A DNA stretch of 64,000 nucleotides. Origin: Planctomycetota bacterium (GTDB lineage: Bacteria; Planctomycetota; UBA1135; UBA2386). Where the stretch lies: positions 1-64,000 of the forward strand of contig JADJWQ010000005.1 of the NCBI GenBank assembly GCA_016716265.1, in the 5' to 3' direction. Numbering within the stretch: the stretch's first letter is position 1; each line of letters starts with the position of its first letter. Made by a program: the position numbers and the translations under genes. Below the pieces are notes generated by a model that did not search any database, was not told the DNA's origin, and saw only the letters and a list, made by a program, of their open reading frames with translations. Positions 21,501 through 30,532 of this stretch are shown one piece after another.

Positions 21501-22191
21501 AGTGTGGACGGAGCTCGCTCGCAACAACGCCGAACACCTGGGAACCACACACCCGGCGACGCTCACCGCGAAGCTGATGCTGGCCCAGGTGATCCTCGAT
21601 CAGGTGATCCTCGACCAGAGCGAGGCGCGCGCCGCGGACGCCGAGCAGCTCGCCGGCGAGCTCATCGAAGCCACGCGGCAGGACCCCGCCACGCCCGGTC
21701 CGACGATCGCTCCACTCCTGGTGCTCCGCGCCGAGGCCAGATTGCTCGCCGGCCACGCCGACGCAGCCGAGCAGGACCTGCAGGAGGCGCTGCGGCTGTG
21801 CCGCGAGGCGACCACGCAGGACGCAGCACTGGCTCGCTCTCAGCTCGCCTGCGGCGAGTACCTGCTCGCGCGTGGCCGCGCAGCCGAGGCCGAACCCCTG
21901 CTGCGGTCGAGCGTCGATCTCGCCGCGCCGGAGGGCACCATGTCGATCTACCGCTGGATCGCGGCGAGCGCACTCGGCGGTGCGCTGCTGCAGCAGGGCC
22001 GCCACGCGGAGGGCGAGCCGCTGCTCGTCGAGGCCATCGCGAAGCTGCCGATCCCGATGGCCATGCCCGACGCGCGCGCGCGCCGGCAGACCCTCGAGAG
22101 ACTGGTGCAGCTGTACGAGACGTCGGGACGACCCGAGCAGGCTGAGCCGTGGCGCGCGAAGCTCGCCGAGATGCCCACTGCCAATCGCTGA
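18559..22191 (+). CDS. Membrane Ser/Thr protein kinase with coiled coil and TPR array
   Basis: A 1210-residue protein. The ATG at 18559 is chosen over the upstream GTG (18487) because GAGGAG lies 9 nt before it. The kinase domain spans about 73-340: P-loop GEGGFG 81-86, Lys104 in VALKVLK, catalytic HRDLKPGN at 195, DFG 218-220, APE 249-251. All key residues are intact. One transmembrane helix lies at about 397-419, followed by a Glu/Arg-rich coiled coil (about 421-500) and then more than 600 residues of TPR-like helices (ARPLLEDVLHRDLERYGDDH, LEARTFLEESLSMRLELHGE). The kinase is cytoplasmic and the TPR part lies across the membrane, the usual planctomycete layout. It is presumably co-transcribed with the sigma factor upstream. 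Activation of the sigma factor by phosphorylation is a reasonable inference but is not shown. Confidence 0.93.
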   Translation: MTAHSEDRAQALFDAALELPEEHRDGFLDRECGTNEGLRRQLERLLQLHTRAERELRDPAEPPHESPGDRIGHCELLQRIGEGGFGTVWMAAQERPVRRRVALKVLKAGMDTAQVVGRFEAERQALAMMDHPNIAKVFDGGATPQGRPYFVMELVEGIPITRYCDDAGLGMRKRLELFVPVCQAVQHAHQKGVIHRDLKPGNVLVTLHDGKPVPKVIDFGIAKATQGRLTDRTVVTGFQQMLGTPEYMAPEQAELSGLDVDTRADIYSLGVLLYELLTGTRPFELKTLLEAGYAEMVRTIKEVDPPKPSTRVSTLGDELLDVARHRQVHPRALGTLMRGDLDWIVMKALEKERSRRYDTATALADDVLRHLAHEPVLAGPPSRLYRWRKYVRRHRVGVAAGAAIALALLAGGVAATLGYMEAREQTRQAQLAGQKADDEKAAAILARAEEQRQKEAAQRSEAAAEQARAAEQEQRRRAEEREATALREARKSRHLVDLLQEMLAGSNPEGTKSNDYTVRELLDDFDRGLGDQLAMEPEVELALRLTLANSYVKLGLPDRATPHLERARTLADGMGALDPRERTNLDAAEAGYLLAKGDYARAMDAFAALVEGDRGEVPDEEVDNWRRQLAISACRRGDPEQAVRIVESLVVDIEAREGDQRLTLSLAWQFLSVALMERNDPGDLERAEQVARRCLELQRELLPADDYPITYSMNNLATVLGHLGRWQDARPLLEDVLHRDLERYGDDHRRVAEDKVQLAHVLCQLARPDLAEPLVSEAVAHCRSTPGNLLDLANALNQYASALYLLRRYQEALDAWTEALAIRRKELGPHDSTARILQNVAVAHTSLGRVLEARTFLEESLSMRLELHGEGHLEVATARLGLGDLLSRLGELEAAEAQLRAALTGYQRNLRATHPFLAEAESSLARCLYRMGRFEEAIAHTEAALAIGRTHWPPNSRSLMEVLKLLGGAHWQRGNLPAAQAVWTELARNNAEHLGTTHPATLTAKLMLAQVILDQVILDQSEARAADAEQLAGELIEATRQDPATPGPTIAPLLVLRAEARLLAGHADAAEQDLQEALRLCREATTQDAALARSQLACGEYLLARGRAAEAEPLLRSSVDLAAPEGTMSIYRWIAASALGGALLQQGRHAEGEPLLVEAIAKLPIPMAMPDARARRQTLERLVQLYETSGRPEQAEPWRAKLAEMPTANR

Positions 22192-22224
22192 CGCCGCGCA
22201 CACATGCGCCGGCCGCAACACCGC

Positions 22225-22660
22225 GACGCGCGGCCTGCTCCTCAAGGAACAGCGCGGCCACGAGATCCTCACCGACGTCTACCGCTGCGATCCCATGGGC
22301 GCCGCGGTGCCCGGGTCGTGCACCGCCCTCGCGCCCGGCCAGCCGCCAACGGGCCGCACGCGCGACGACCCGTCCGACACCGAAGAGGAGCCGCTGCCCG
22401 TCGCCTGGACTGACACCCGGACCGGCTCGAAGGGCAAGACCGCGCGCGTGTTCCACACCACCATGGGCAGCGCCGGCGACCTCCAGTGCGCCGACCTCCG
22501 CCGCATGGTCGTCAACGCCGCCTACTGGTGCCTGCACCTCGAGAAGGAGATCTCCACCGAGCGCTCGGTCAACTGCGTCGGCCCGTACGACCCGCTGCCC
22601 AGCGGCTTCGACTACGAGAAGTTCGGCGCAATACCGAAGCCCGTGTCCGCGTACCGCTGA
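22225..22660 (+). pseudogene. C-terminal remnant of a ThuA-like (trehalose-utilisation fold) protein
   Basis: Immediately after the kinase stop, one frame encodes a C-terminal fragment with the hallmarks of ThuA-like domains: PVAWTDTRTGSKGKTARVF, then TTMGSAG, then LRRMVVNAAYWCLHLEKEI, then CVGPYDPLPSGFDYEKFG. In family members these come at the end of a domain of about 250 residues. Here the upstream part is missing; the frame runs back into the kinase gene with no suitable start. The DVYRCDP stretch before it may be a decayed middle part. I read it as a truncated, non-functional gene end, perhaps cut when the kinase gene was inserted or duplicated. Confidence 0.65.
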
Positions 22661-22722
22661 GCCGCGACATCGACGCACGCGGGGCTACCGCGCGACGAAC
22701 ACGTCCATCATGCAGCCATCTC

Positions 22723-23066
22723 CTACTCGTGCTCGCCGAGCACCAGCAGCGCGCTCGTCTCGTCCGCAACGAACCGGCTGATACTCTCGCAAGCCGCCTC
22801 GAGCACGGCGAGCACCTCGGCATTGCGGGCGTTGTGCAGGCACAACCAAACAACCTTGGGTGGCGCCCCGCGGAGGGCGCTCAGCCGTTCGAAGTCCTCG
22901 TCGGTGACCAGGACCAGCCCTCGCGCACGCGAAGTTCGAGACGTCGAGATCGGAAAACCCCGCACCCAGCTCCCGCCGCACGTGCATCGAGCCCGGAAAG
23001 GTGACCGCCAGACGCGCGAGGATCGCCTCGGACAGATTCTCGTCCAGGAGCAGGGCGACGAGTCAT
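22723..23066 (-). pseudogene. DUF5615 (PIN-like) toxin gene with two frameshifts
   Basis: Three reading frames in succession encode one DUF5615-like protein. The start ATG overlaps the antitoxin stop (ATGA). The frame then shifts so that LLLDENLSEAILARLAVTF and HVRRELGAGFSDLDVSNFA can be read. It shifts again for RGLVLVTDEDFERLSALRG and VVWLCLHNARNAEVLAVL to the stop at 22723. The total length of 344 nt is two more than a multiple of three, as two single-base insertions would give. DUF5615 proteins are PIN-like nuclease toxins paired with DUF433 antitoxins. As written the toxin cannot be made, unless the sequence contains errors. Confidence 0.75.
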
Positions 23067-23290
23067 GCCGCCGGGCCGACGCGGATCCGACGCTCCCTCG
23101 CCGCCGCGAACGCGAAGCAGGCGAGGACGTCCTCGTGGGTCAGCTGCGGAAACTCGGCGAGAAGCTCCCTCTCGTCGCGGCCGCTGGCGAGGAACTCCAG
23201 CACTTCGCCCACGGTCAGGCGGGTGCCGCGCACGCAGGGTTTCCCGAACCGCACGGTCGGGTCGATCGAGATCCACTGCAGCTGGTCCAT
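23063..23290 (-). CDS. DUF433-family antitoxin
   Basis: A 75-residue protein; the ATG at 23290 gives the compact family length. The family core is present: ISIDPTVRFGKPCVRGTRL, TVGEVLEFLASGRDEREL and LAEFPQLTHEDVLACFAFAA (the helix-turn-helix DNA-binding part). DUF433 proteins are antitoxins for DUF5615 toxins. The stop overlaps the start of the toxin relic by 4 bp. Because the toxin is broken, this antitoxin may now be an orphan. Confidence 0.88.
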   Translation of the reverse strand: MDQLQWISIDPTVRFGKPCVRGTRLTVGEVLEFLASGRDERELLAEFPQLTHEDVLACFAFAAARERRIRVGPAA

Positions 23291-23670
23291 GGCCGGTCGT
23301 TCACGGCGCCCGTGATCGAGGAGATCCTCGCAGGAGCCGCTGTGGGCAGCAGCCTGCCGCAGCTCGGACACACCGTGCTCGGGTCCCCGACGGCTCCGGG
23401 TTCACCAGGTCCGTGCTCTCGCATCGACGCGGAAGACTGGTACCCTCCGACCCCGCGTGCACGCCACACCGCCGCGGCGGGCTGCTGGTCGCCAAGACAC
23501 GCGCTGGGACAGCCTCGTCAGCCCCTGTCACCCCGGCCGCAGCCCGAACACGTCCATCACGCCCTTGGTGCCGCCGGCAACGAGGTTGGTGGCGTCGCGC
23601 GTGAGGAAAACCGAAGTCGCAGCCGCGCCAGGGACGACCCGCCCCGCGGCGTCGCCGCCGCGCGCGCCGA
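23291..23670. other. Intergenic region between the DUF433 gene and the second kinase gene
   Basis: No complete gene is seen in 380 bases. On the minus strand, 23528-23640 encodes a short peptide-like stretch (ATSVFLTRDATNLVAGGTKG) ending in a stop. It could be the tail of a lost gene but cannot be assigned. Confidence 0.35.
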
Positions 23671-26600
23671 TCACTTCCCCTCGGTGCGCTCCTCCTCCCT
23701 GGCCCCGGCGTCGCGCAGCTTCTGCTCCCACTGCTGCGCGAGTTCCTCCCTGCCCTGCTCCCGGTACAACCGCGCCAGCGCCACGATGGTCTGCCTCGGC
23801 ACGGTCGGCGAGTCGGGCTGGAGCATCCTCGTCGCGGCTTCCACCAGCAGCGGCTCTGCGTCGTCGAGCCTCCCCGCGGCCGCGAGCACACGGCCGAGCA
23901 GGGCCATCGCACGGTGGTGATCCCAGGATCCAGTGGCGCGGCGCTCCTGGATCGCCAGGGCCTCCCGGGCCGGCGACTCGGCGTCGGCGCCGCGACCGGC
24001 CTCGAGGAGTCGCGTGGCCAGCAGGGTCGAACAGCGCGCCAGAGCCACCTCGCCGTCGCTCCCCGACCGGCGCAGGCGATCGGCTTGATCCTGCAGCAGC
24101 CCGATCGAATCGTCGAGGCGACCGAGACCGGCGAGCGCGGTGGCGAGGTTGCCCAGGGCCCGCACGTAATGCTCGTCCAGGTCGCCCACGGCCGCCCGCC
24201 ACTGCTCGAGGTTCTCACGCAGGATCGGCTCGGCCTCGGCGAAGCTCTCCTGCTCCAGCAGCACGACGCCGAGCCGGCTCTGTTCGGAGGCGAGGCGCTG
24301 GGGCCTGGCGCTGTCGTGGGCCCGCACGAGGTCGACCGCCTCGCGCAGCAGGGTCTCGGCATCGTCGAATCGCCGGAGCCGCAGCAGCGTCTCCCCCAGG
24401 TTGCCTGCCGCGCTCGCCACGGCCCGCTCCCGCCCGGGCTGACTCCGCAACCAGTCGAGACGCGCCCGCCAGTGCGGCTCGGCCTCGGCGTGACGGCCTG
24501 CCGACGCCAGCAGACTGCCGAGGACCTCGCTGGCGAGCGCGACCGCCTCCTCGCGGTCGGCGCCAGAGTCCTTCGCGACCGTCAGCGCCTCCTCGGCGAG
24601 GGGCAGGGCCTCGGCATTGCGCCCCTGCAGCCCGAGACACGACGCCAGCTCCAGCATCGTCCAGGCCAGCTCGCCTGGCTGCGCTTGCCCGCCTTCCTGC
24701 AGGGCTCCGATTTGCTCGCGCAGTTCCGGCTCGATCTCGCTGTGACGACCGAGCGCAGCCAGGATCCCCACCAGGTACCTGCGCATGCTCACGACGCCCG
24801 GGTCGGCGCGGCCGACGAGCGCTCGCCGCGCACGGATCTGCTCGCGCAGCAGCCGCACCGCCTCTTCGTTGGCGTCGGCCGTGCCCTGGAGCTGCAGCGC
24901 CCGCGCCAGGTTGACCACCAGACCGGGGACCGACAGGAGCCCCGGACCGTCGTCGAGCTGCAGGCGCAGGTCCAGGGCCTCCCGGAGCAGGGGCGCGGCC
25001 TGCGCCTTCTTCACCGCGGCAGGCTGGTTCATCATGGCCAACCCGAGCGCGTTCAGCACGTCGACGCGGAACCGCCCGTCCGCGCGGTCCTGACCCTCGC
25101 GCGCCAGCGCGAGCGCCTGCGTCAAGGCGGACTCGGCGTCGGCGTGCTGTCGTCGCATCTCGAAGATCGACCCCCAGGCGTACAGAACCGCGGCGAGATG
25201 CCGCTGCTCACCGCTCGCTCGCGCGCGCTCGACTTCGACTCCGAAGACCGCCTCGACGTCCTGCGGCTGCTTCCGCCGGCAGAGCAACTCGACGAGCTGG
25301 CGCAGCACATCGAGGGTGGGTGGGGCGATCGCGCCGGTGAGCCCCTCCTGCGTCGCCCATGCCTCACGCTGGAGCGACTCCGCCTCGTCGACGCGGCCGC
25401 GGGACCACGCGAGCGCCGCGCACCGCCGCAGGTAGGTCACGATCCGCGGCTTCGTCGGCTTCTCCGCTCGCCGCTCGAGATCGACCGCCTCGCGCGCCAG
25501 CGGTTCCGCGTCGTCGATCCGACCCTGCCTGGCCAGGATGCCGGCCAGGCCGTACAAGCCCTCCGCCAGTCTCGGGCCCCCGCCTGGGACCCGCCGCTCG
25601 ATGTCGACCGCCTCGCGCGCCAGTGGCTCCGCGTCGTCGATCCGGCCCAGCCTCTCGAGGATGGCGCCGAGGTTGATCATGTACGAGGCCAGCGCCGGGC
25701 TCTCGCCATAGACCCGCCGCGCATCGTCGACGGCCCGACGTAGCAGCCGCGCGCCCTCTTCCAACTTGCCCGCGTTCGCGAGGGCCATGCCGAGGTTGTT
25801 CGTCACGGATGCGACCTGCGAATCGCACCCGTCGACCCGGTGGAGCCGCTCCAGCGCATCCCGGTGCAGCGCGACGGCCGCCTCGTACTGGCCGGCGCGG
25901 TAGCGCACCTTACCGAGGTCATCGAGGACCTCGGCGAGGAACGGGTGATTGTCGCCCATGCCCGATTCCGCGAGCTTCCACGCCTCCTGGAGGCACGACT
26001 CGGCTTCCTCCAGCTTGTCGGCGGCGATCAGCGTTCGCGCGAGGTCCCGCAGGGCGAGCGCGATGACGTTGCCGTGGTCACCGCTCAGGCCCCGCAGGAT
26101 CGACAACCGCTGTCTGCCCGACGCCTCGGCTTCGTCCAGGGACCCGCGTGCGGCGAGGACCCGGACCAGCGCGCCTTGGATCTCCGCCGATGCCCGACTC
26201 TCCGCTCCCTGGGACTGCCGCACCTGCTCCCAGGCCTCCCGCGCACGAGACTCCGCCTCCTCCAGCCGGCCCATCAGCATGAGGACATCCGCCTCGTCGC
26301 GCAGGATGCCTGCCATGGTCGAACCACGTGGACCTTCGAGCCGCTGGACGATCTCGCGCGCCTGCTCGAGGTACCGAAGCAGCTCAGCAGGTGGGCGCTG
26401 TCCGACCAGACCTCTCCCGAGCAAGTGGAGACAGCCCGCCAGGGCGGCCTCGTCGCCGCCCCCCTGCCGCAGGGCGAGGGCCCGCTCCAAGTGTGGTTCC
26501 GCCGTCGCCCGCAGAGAGAGACCGAAGTAGACGTCGGCGATCATCTCGCGGAGCGTCGCCTCGACGGCGGGGTCCAAACCCGCCAGCTCGCCCAACTCGT

Positions 26601-28068
26601 GGTCGAAGTCCTCCAGCAGCTGGCGCACCTCGTAGTCGGGGGCCTTCTGCTCCGCCGGATGGCTGCTGCCCACCATGCGCCGAAGCAGGTCGAGGACCGC
26701 CTCCGCGCGCTCGCGATGCGTGACCTCGTTCTGCCGCGCCGCCTCGGCGGCGGCCTTCTCTCGTTCTGCGACCGCGGCCGCCTCCACGGCTCGCTCCTCC
26801 CCCGCCTTCGCCGTCCGGTAGCCCCACCCGGCCACGATGGCTCCGGCCACCAGAGACACCGCCACCGTCGCCAACGCCGCTGCCCCGACCCGATGCCGGC
26901 GCAGGTACTTCCGCAGCCGGTACACCCCACTCGGCGGCCCCGCGAGCACCGGCTCGTCGCGCAGGTGACGCAGCAGGTCCTCCGCCAGCGCGTGCGCGGT
27001 CTCGTACCGCCGGCCGCGCTCCTTCTCCATCGCCTTCAACGCGATCCAGTCGAGATCGCCCCGGAACGCGTGAGACAGGCCCTTCGGCATCATCCGCCGC
27101 CGACCGGCGATTCCCGTGACGCGCTCGCCCAGGGTGCTGACCCGCGTGCTCGGCTTCTCCGGATCCACCTCCTTGATCCGCCGCACCAGCTCCTGCCAGC
27201 CGGCCTCGAGCGCCTCCTTGAGCTCGAACGGCTTGGTCCCGGTCAGCAGCTCGTACAGGAGCACGCCCAGGCTGTACACGTCCGCCCGCGTGTCGATGTC
27301 GAGCCCCGACATCTCCACCTGCTCCGGCGCCATGTACTCCGGCGTGCCCAACATCTGCCGGAAGCCGGTGAACACCGTCTTGTCGGTGAGCTGACCCGCC
27401 GTCGCCTTCGCGATGCCGAAGTCGATGACCTTCGGCACCGGCTTGCCGTCGTGCAGCGTCACCAGCACGTTGCTCGGCTTGAGGTCGCGGTGGATCACGC
27501 CCTTGTGGTGCGCGTGCTGCACCGCCTCGCAGACCGGCACCAGGAGCTCGATGCGCTCCCGCGGCGTCAGCCTCGCCTCGTCGCAGTACTGCGTGATCGG
27601 CACCCCGCGCACCAGCTCCATCGCGAAGTACGGCCGGCCCGTCGCCGTCGCCCCGCCGTCGAACACCTTGGCGATGTGCGGGTGCTCCATCAACGCCAGC
27701 GCCTGCCGCTCGGCCTCGAACCGCGCGACCACCTGCCGCGTGTCCATGCCCCACTTGACGACCTTCAGCGCGACCTTGCGCCGGATCGGCTGCTGCTGCT
27801 CCGCCATCCACACGGTGCCGAAGCCGCCTTCGCCGATCACCTCGAGCAGCTTGTAGGGGCCGATCAGGTCGCCCGGGCGCTCGCCCGTGGCGCGCGCTTC
27901 GGGCAGCACGGCGTCCAGCTCCGCGTGGTCGGCCAGCAGCTGCTCGACCAGCTGACGCAGCGGCGCGTCGTCGCCGCAGACCTGGGCCAGGAAGGCGGCG
28001 CGCTCCGTCGCCGCGCGCTCGAGGGCCTCGCCGAACAGCTGCCGCACGCGATCAGGTTGCGAGCTCAC
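23671..28068 (-). CDS. Giant membrane Ser/Thr protein kinase with TPR array (paralogue of the 18.6-kb kinase)
   Basis: A 1465-residue protein. The GTG at 28068 is chosen because AGGAGG lies 6 nt upstream and the protein then begins like its paralogue. The kinase domain spans about 70-340: GEGGFG 79-84, Lys102, HRDLKPSN from 193, DFG 216-218, APE 247-249, all intact. One transmembrane helix lies at about 393-416, followed by an Ala/Glu-rich coiled coil. About 1000 residues of TPR units come next, many with the repeated phrase DDAEPLAREAVD and relatives. The paralogue reads nearly the same through the kinase domain, with identical stretches such as VTLHDGKPVPKVIDFGIAKA. Downstream sensor repeats differ in number, so the two kinases probably share a mechanism but bind different partners. 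Confidence 0.93.
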   Translation of the reverse strand: MSSQPDRVRQLFGEALERAATERAAFLAQVCGDDAPLRQLVEQLLADHAELDAVLPEARATGERPGDLIGPYKLLEVIGEGGFGTVWMAEQQQPIRRKVALKVVKWGMDTRQVVARFEAERQALALMEHPHIAKVFDGGATATGRPYFAMELVRGVPITQYCDEARLTPRERIELLVPVCEAVQHAHHKGVIHRDLKPSNVLVTLHDGKPVPKVIDFGIAKATAGQLTDKTVFTGFRQMLGTPEYMAPEQVEMSGLDIDTRADVYSLGVLLYELLTGTKPFELKEALEAGWQELVRRIKEVDPEKPSTRVSTLGERVTGIAGRRRMMPKGLSHAFRGDLDWIALKAMEKERGRRYETAHALAEDLLRHLRDEPVLAGPPSGVYRLRKYLRRHRVGAAALATVAVSLVAGAIVAGWGYRTAKAGEERAVEAAAVAEREKAAAEAARQNEVTHRERAEAVLDLLRRMVGSSHPAEQKAPDYEVRQLLEDFDHELGELAGLDPAVEATLREMIADVYFGLSLRATAEPHLERALALRQGGGDEAALAGCLHLLGRGLVGQRPPAELLRYLEQAREIVQRLEGPRGSTMAGILRDEADVLMLMGRLEEAESRAREAWEQVRQSQGAESRASAEIQGALVRVLAARGSLDEAEASGRQRLSILRGLSGDHGNVIALALRDLARTLIAADKLEEAESCLQEAWKLAESGMGDNHPFLAEVLDDLGKVRYRAGQYEAAVALHRDALERLHRVDGCDSQVASVTNNLGMALANAGKLEEGARLLRRAVDDARRVYGESPALASYMINLGAILERLGRIDDAEPLAREAVDIERRVPGGGPRLAEGLYGLAGILARQGRIDDAEPLAREAVDLERRAEKPTKPRIVTYLRRCAALAWSRGRVDEAESLQREAWATQEGLTGAIAPPTLDVLRQLVELLCRRKQPQDVEAVFGVEVERARASGEQRHLAAVLYAWGSIFEMRRQHADAESALTQALALAREGQDRADGRFRVDVLNALGLAMMNQPAAVKKAQAAPLLREALDLRLQLDDGPGLLSVPGLVVNLARALQLQGTADANEEAVRLLREQIRARRALVGRADPGVVSMRRYLVGILAALGRHSEIEPELREQIGALQEGGQAQPGELAWTMLELASCLGLQGRNAEALPLAEEALTVAKDSGADREEAVALASEVLGSLLASAGRHAEAEPHWRARLDWLRSQPGRERAVASAAGNLGETLLRLRRFDDAETLLREAVDLVRAHDSARPQRLASEQSRLGVVLLEQESFAEAEPILRENLEQWRAAVGDLDEHYVRALGNLATALAGLGRLDDSIGLLQDQADRLRRSGSDGEVALARCSTLLATRLLEAGRGADAESPAREALAIQERRATGSWDHHRAMALLGRVLAAAGRLDDAEPLLVEAATRMLQPDSPTVPRQTIVALARLYREQGREELAQQWEQKLRDAGAREEERTEGK

Positions 28069-28271
28069 GACGACCTCCTGGAGTCCCGGGGGACGGTCGG
28101 GTTGTATTCGTTCGCGGCCGATCCGCCTCCTGGTCGGCAACGCCCCGTTCGCGCCCACGCCGACGCGAAGACCGCCGTCGAAGCCAGGGCAGGATCGCGT
28201 CGGCGACAGACCGCGGGGGATGGATCGATGTGACGGGTTCCATGGCATGCGGACGCGCGGGCACCGGCCGG

Positions 28272-30455
28272 TCAGTCGCCGACCAGAAGCCCGACACCGT
28301 TGCTGAAGGTCAGCCCGAACGCCGGCCCCTGCGGGTCGACGGCGAACGCCTGGAGGAACAGGCTCAGCCCGCGCAACGCGATGTCGTCGGGCACCGACAC
28401 GCTACAGCTGGCGAAGCCCGCGGCGTTCGCGACCGCGGCGACGGTCTCGATCGGGCTCTGCAGGTAGAGCGTGCACCCACCGCCGACCGGCTGGTTCTGC
28501 GCGCCGAGCGAGAACCCGAACAGGCACGGCGCGCGCGGCCGCGCACGATGCAGGTCCACGCTCAGGGCCGGGCCTCCGAGCTGGGGCCGGGTGCTGGTGA
28601 GGACAGGCGCGTCGTCGCCGGTGCAGCCCGAGCCGAAGGCCTTGGCGGTCGCGGGTGTCGCGGTGAACAGGGCAGTGAGGTACCTTCCGACCAGGACGAC
28701 GTTTTGGCGCGTTGCGTCGTAGGCCATCCTGTGGCCGTGGAGCCCGCTGAACAGGCTGATGGCCTGGGACGGCCTCCAATCGACGCCGTCCCACTCCCAG
28801 GTATCCAGGAAGCCGGAGTTGCGGTTCTGGCCGCCGCACATCACGACGCGTTGGCGCAACGCGTCGTAGGCCATCGCGTGACCCGAGCGCCCGGGGGGGC
28901 TGTGCGCGGGGTGGAGCTGGGTCCAGTCCGTTCCATCCCATTCCCAGGTCTCGGCGGAGTCCGTATTGGAGCTGGCGATGTACCCTCCGAACAGCACGAC
29001 GCGCTGGCGCGCCGCGTCGTAGGCCATCGCGTGATCCGCGCGCCCGATCGGGCGTCGCGTGGACGAGCGGTAGATCCAGTTGCCGCCGTCCCACTCCCAG
29101 GTGTCGGCGTAGTAGACGGGACGGGCGCTCGCTGCGTAGCCGCCGAACATGACCACCCGCTGGCGCGCCGCGTCGTAGACCATCGCGTGCGCTTCGCGCC
29201 CGGACGGGCTTTGTGTCGGCGCGCGCCGGATCCAGTTGGTGCCGTCCCATTCCCAGGTGTCGGCCAGGGGACTGCCACCGCCGACGCGCCCGCCGAACAG
29301 CACGACACGCTGGCGTGCCGCGTCGTCCGCCATCGCGTGACCGCCGCGCGGACTCGGAGCCTGCGCTGGCGTGCGGCGGCGCCACCGGAAGCCGTCCCAC
29401 TCCCAGGTGTCCGCGAAGAAGCCAAGCGACCACGATCCACCGAACAGCAAGACGCGCTGACGCCCGCTGTCGGGCGTCATGGCGTGAGAGTACATGACGG
29501 CGGGACCGTGGTTCGGGGCGCGCTGGGTCCAGTTGGTTCCGTCCCACTCCCACGTGTCCGTGGAGGGGCCGGTGGTGTAGTTGACCCCGCCGAACAGCAC
29601 GACACGCTGGCGACCGACGTCGTAGGTCATCGCCTGGTCGGAGCGGGCGCTCGGGCTGTTCACCGGTGTCCGCCGGTTCCAATTCGCTCCGTCCCACTCC
29701 CAGGTCTCCGCGTAGATGACGCCTGGCAGACCGTGCCCTCCGAACAGCACGGCGCGCTGCCGAGCTGGGTCGTAGGCGAGGCGAGCTCCCGCGCGCACGG
29801 TCGGCCGGGTGCTCGGTGCGCGCAGGGCCCAGTTGGTCCCGTCCCACTCCCACGTGTCATTGAGGTAGATCGGACCAGAACCGTTCGCCACCCCTCCGAA
29901 CAACACGACGCGCTGGCGCGCGGCATCGTAGGCGAACGCGAACTCGGTCCGTGGAGGCGGTTGGGTGGTCGGTGTGAGGTAGACCCATCTCGCACCATCC
30001 CACTCCCACGTCTCGCTTCTGGACCAATCACGCTTGAACAGCACGACGCGCTGGCGCGTGGAGTCGTAGGCCACCTCGCCGTCCGGCGGACTGCCGCTCG
30101 TCGGCTGCAGGGTCCAGTCGATGCCGTCCCACTCCCAGATGCCCCTGCTCCCGAACGTCACGGTCCGGTCGCGAGCCCGGATGAGTCGACCATCCGGTTG
30201 CACGGTCGGGTGCATGGCCAACCAGTGGTCTCCATCCCACTCCCAGGTGCCACTGGAGTTCAAGAGCACCGTGCGGCCGCGAGCGCCGTCGTACGCCGCC
30301 TGGTAGTAGCCACCAGTGTAGGACAACGGCGCCTGGACCCACGTCGACTGCGCAACGGCAGGTACCGCGACCGACAGCAGGACCACGCGGACGATGACGC
30401 CCGTGAGCCGCCAGCCGCGATCCGTCGCTTCACTCGCCATCGTGGACTTCGTCAC
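28272..30455 (-). CDS. Secreted Kelch-like repeat protein with WEWDG repeats
   Basis: A 727-residue protein if the GTG at 30455 is used (AGGAGG 8 nt upstream); an ATG at 30479 and one at 30440 are alternatives. A signal peptide ends near VAVPAVAQ. Eleven repeats of about 50 residues follow, each with TWEWDG.NW, a Pro/Arg-rich link, then AMAYDAARQRVVLFGG. This is the Kelch-type beta-propeller pattern. More than seven blades implies more than one propeller. The C-terminal 150 residues form a different domain (KAFGSGCTGD, then FGFSLGAQNQPVGGGCTLYL). It is exported and likely binds polymers or proteins at the surface. It lies 203 bp upstream of the kinase gene on the same strand. Confidence 0.85.
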   Translation of the reverse strand: MTKSTMASEATDRGWRLTGVIVRVVLLSVAVPAVAQSTWVQAPLSYTGGYYQAAYDGARGRTVLLNSSGTWEWDGDHWLAMHPTVQPDGRLIRARDRTVTFGSRGIWEWDGIDWTLQPTSGSPPDGEVAYDSTRQRVVLFKRDWSRSETWEWDGARWVYLTPTTQPPPRTEFAFAYDAARQRVVLFGGVANGSGPIYLNDTWEWDGTNWALRAPSTRPTVRAGARLAYDPARQRAVLFGGHGLPGVIYAETWEWDGANWNRRTPVNSPSARSDQAMTYDVGRQRVVLFGGVNYTTGPSTDTWEWDGTNWTQRAPNHGPAVMYSHAMTPDSGRQRVLLFGGSWSLGFFADTWEWDGFRWRRRTPAQAPSPRGGHAMADDAARQRVVLFGGRVGGGSPLADTWEWDGTNWIRRAPTQSPSGREAHAMVYDAARQRVVMFGGYAASARPVYYADTWEWDGGNWIYRSSTRRPIGRADHAMAYDAARQRVVLFGGYIASSNTDSAETWEWDGTDWTQLHPAHSPPGRSGHAMAYDALRQRVVMCGGQNRNSGFLDTWEWDGVDWRPSQAISLFSGLHGHRMAYDATRQNVVLVGRYLTALFTATPATAKAFGSGCTGDDAPVLTSTRPQLGGPALSVDLHRARPRAPCLFGFSLGAQNQPVGGGCTLYLQSPIETVAAVANAAGFASCSVSVPDDIALRGLSLFLQAFAVDPQGPAFGLTFSNGVGLLVGD

Positions 30456-30532
30456 CGCTCGTTCCTCCTGGGTACTCATGGCGCGCCTCCAGCTTCGACG
30501 CGGCGGGCCCGCCACGCCGCTGCCACTCCGCT

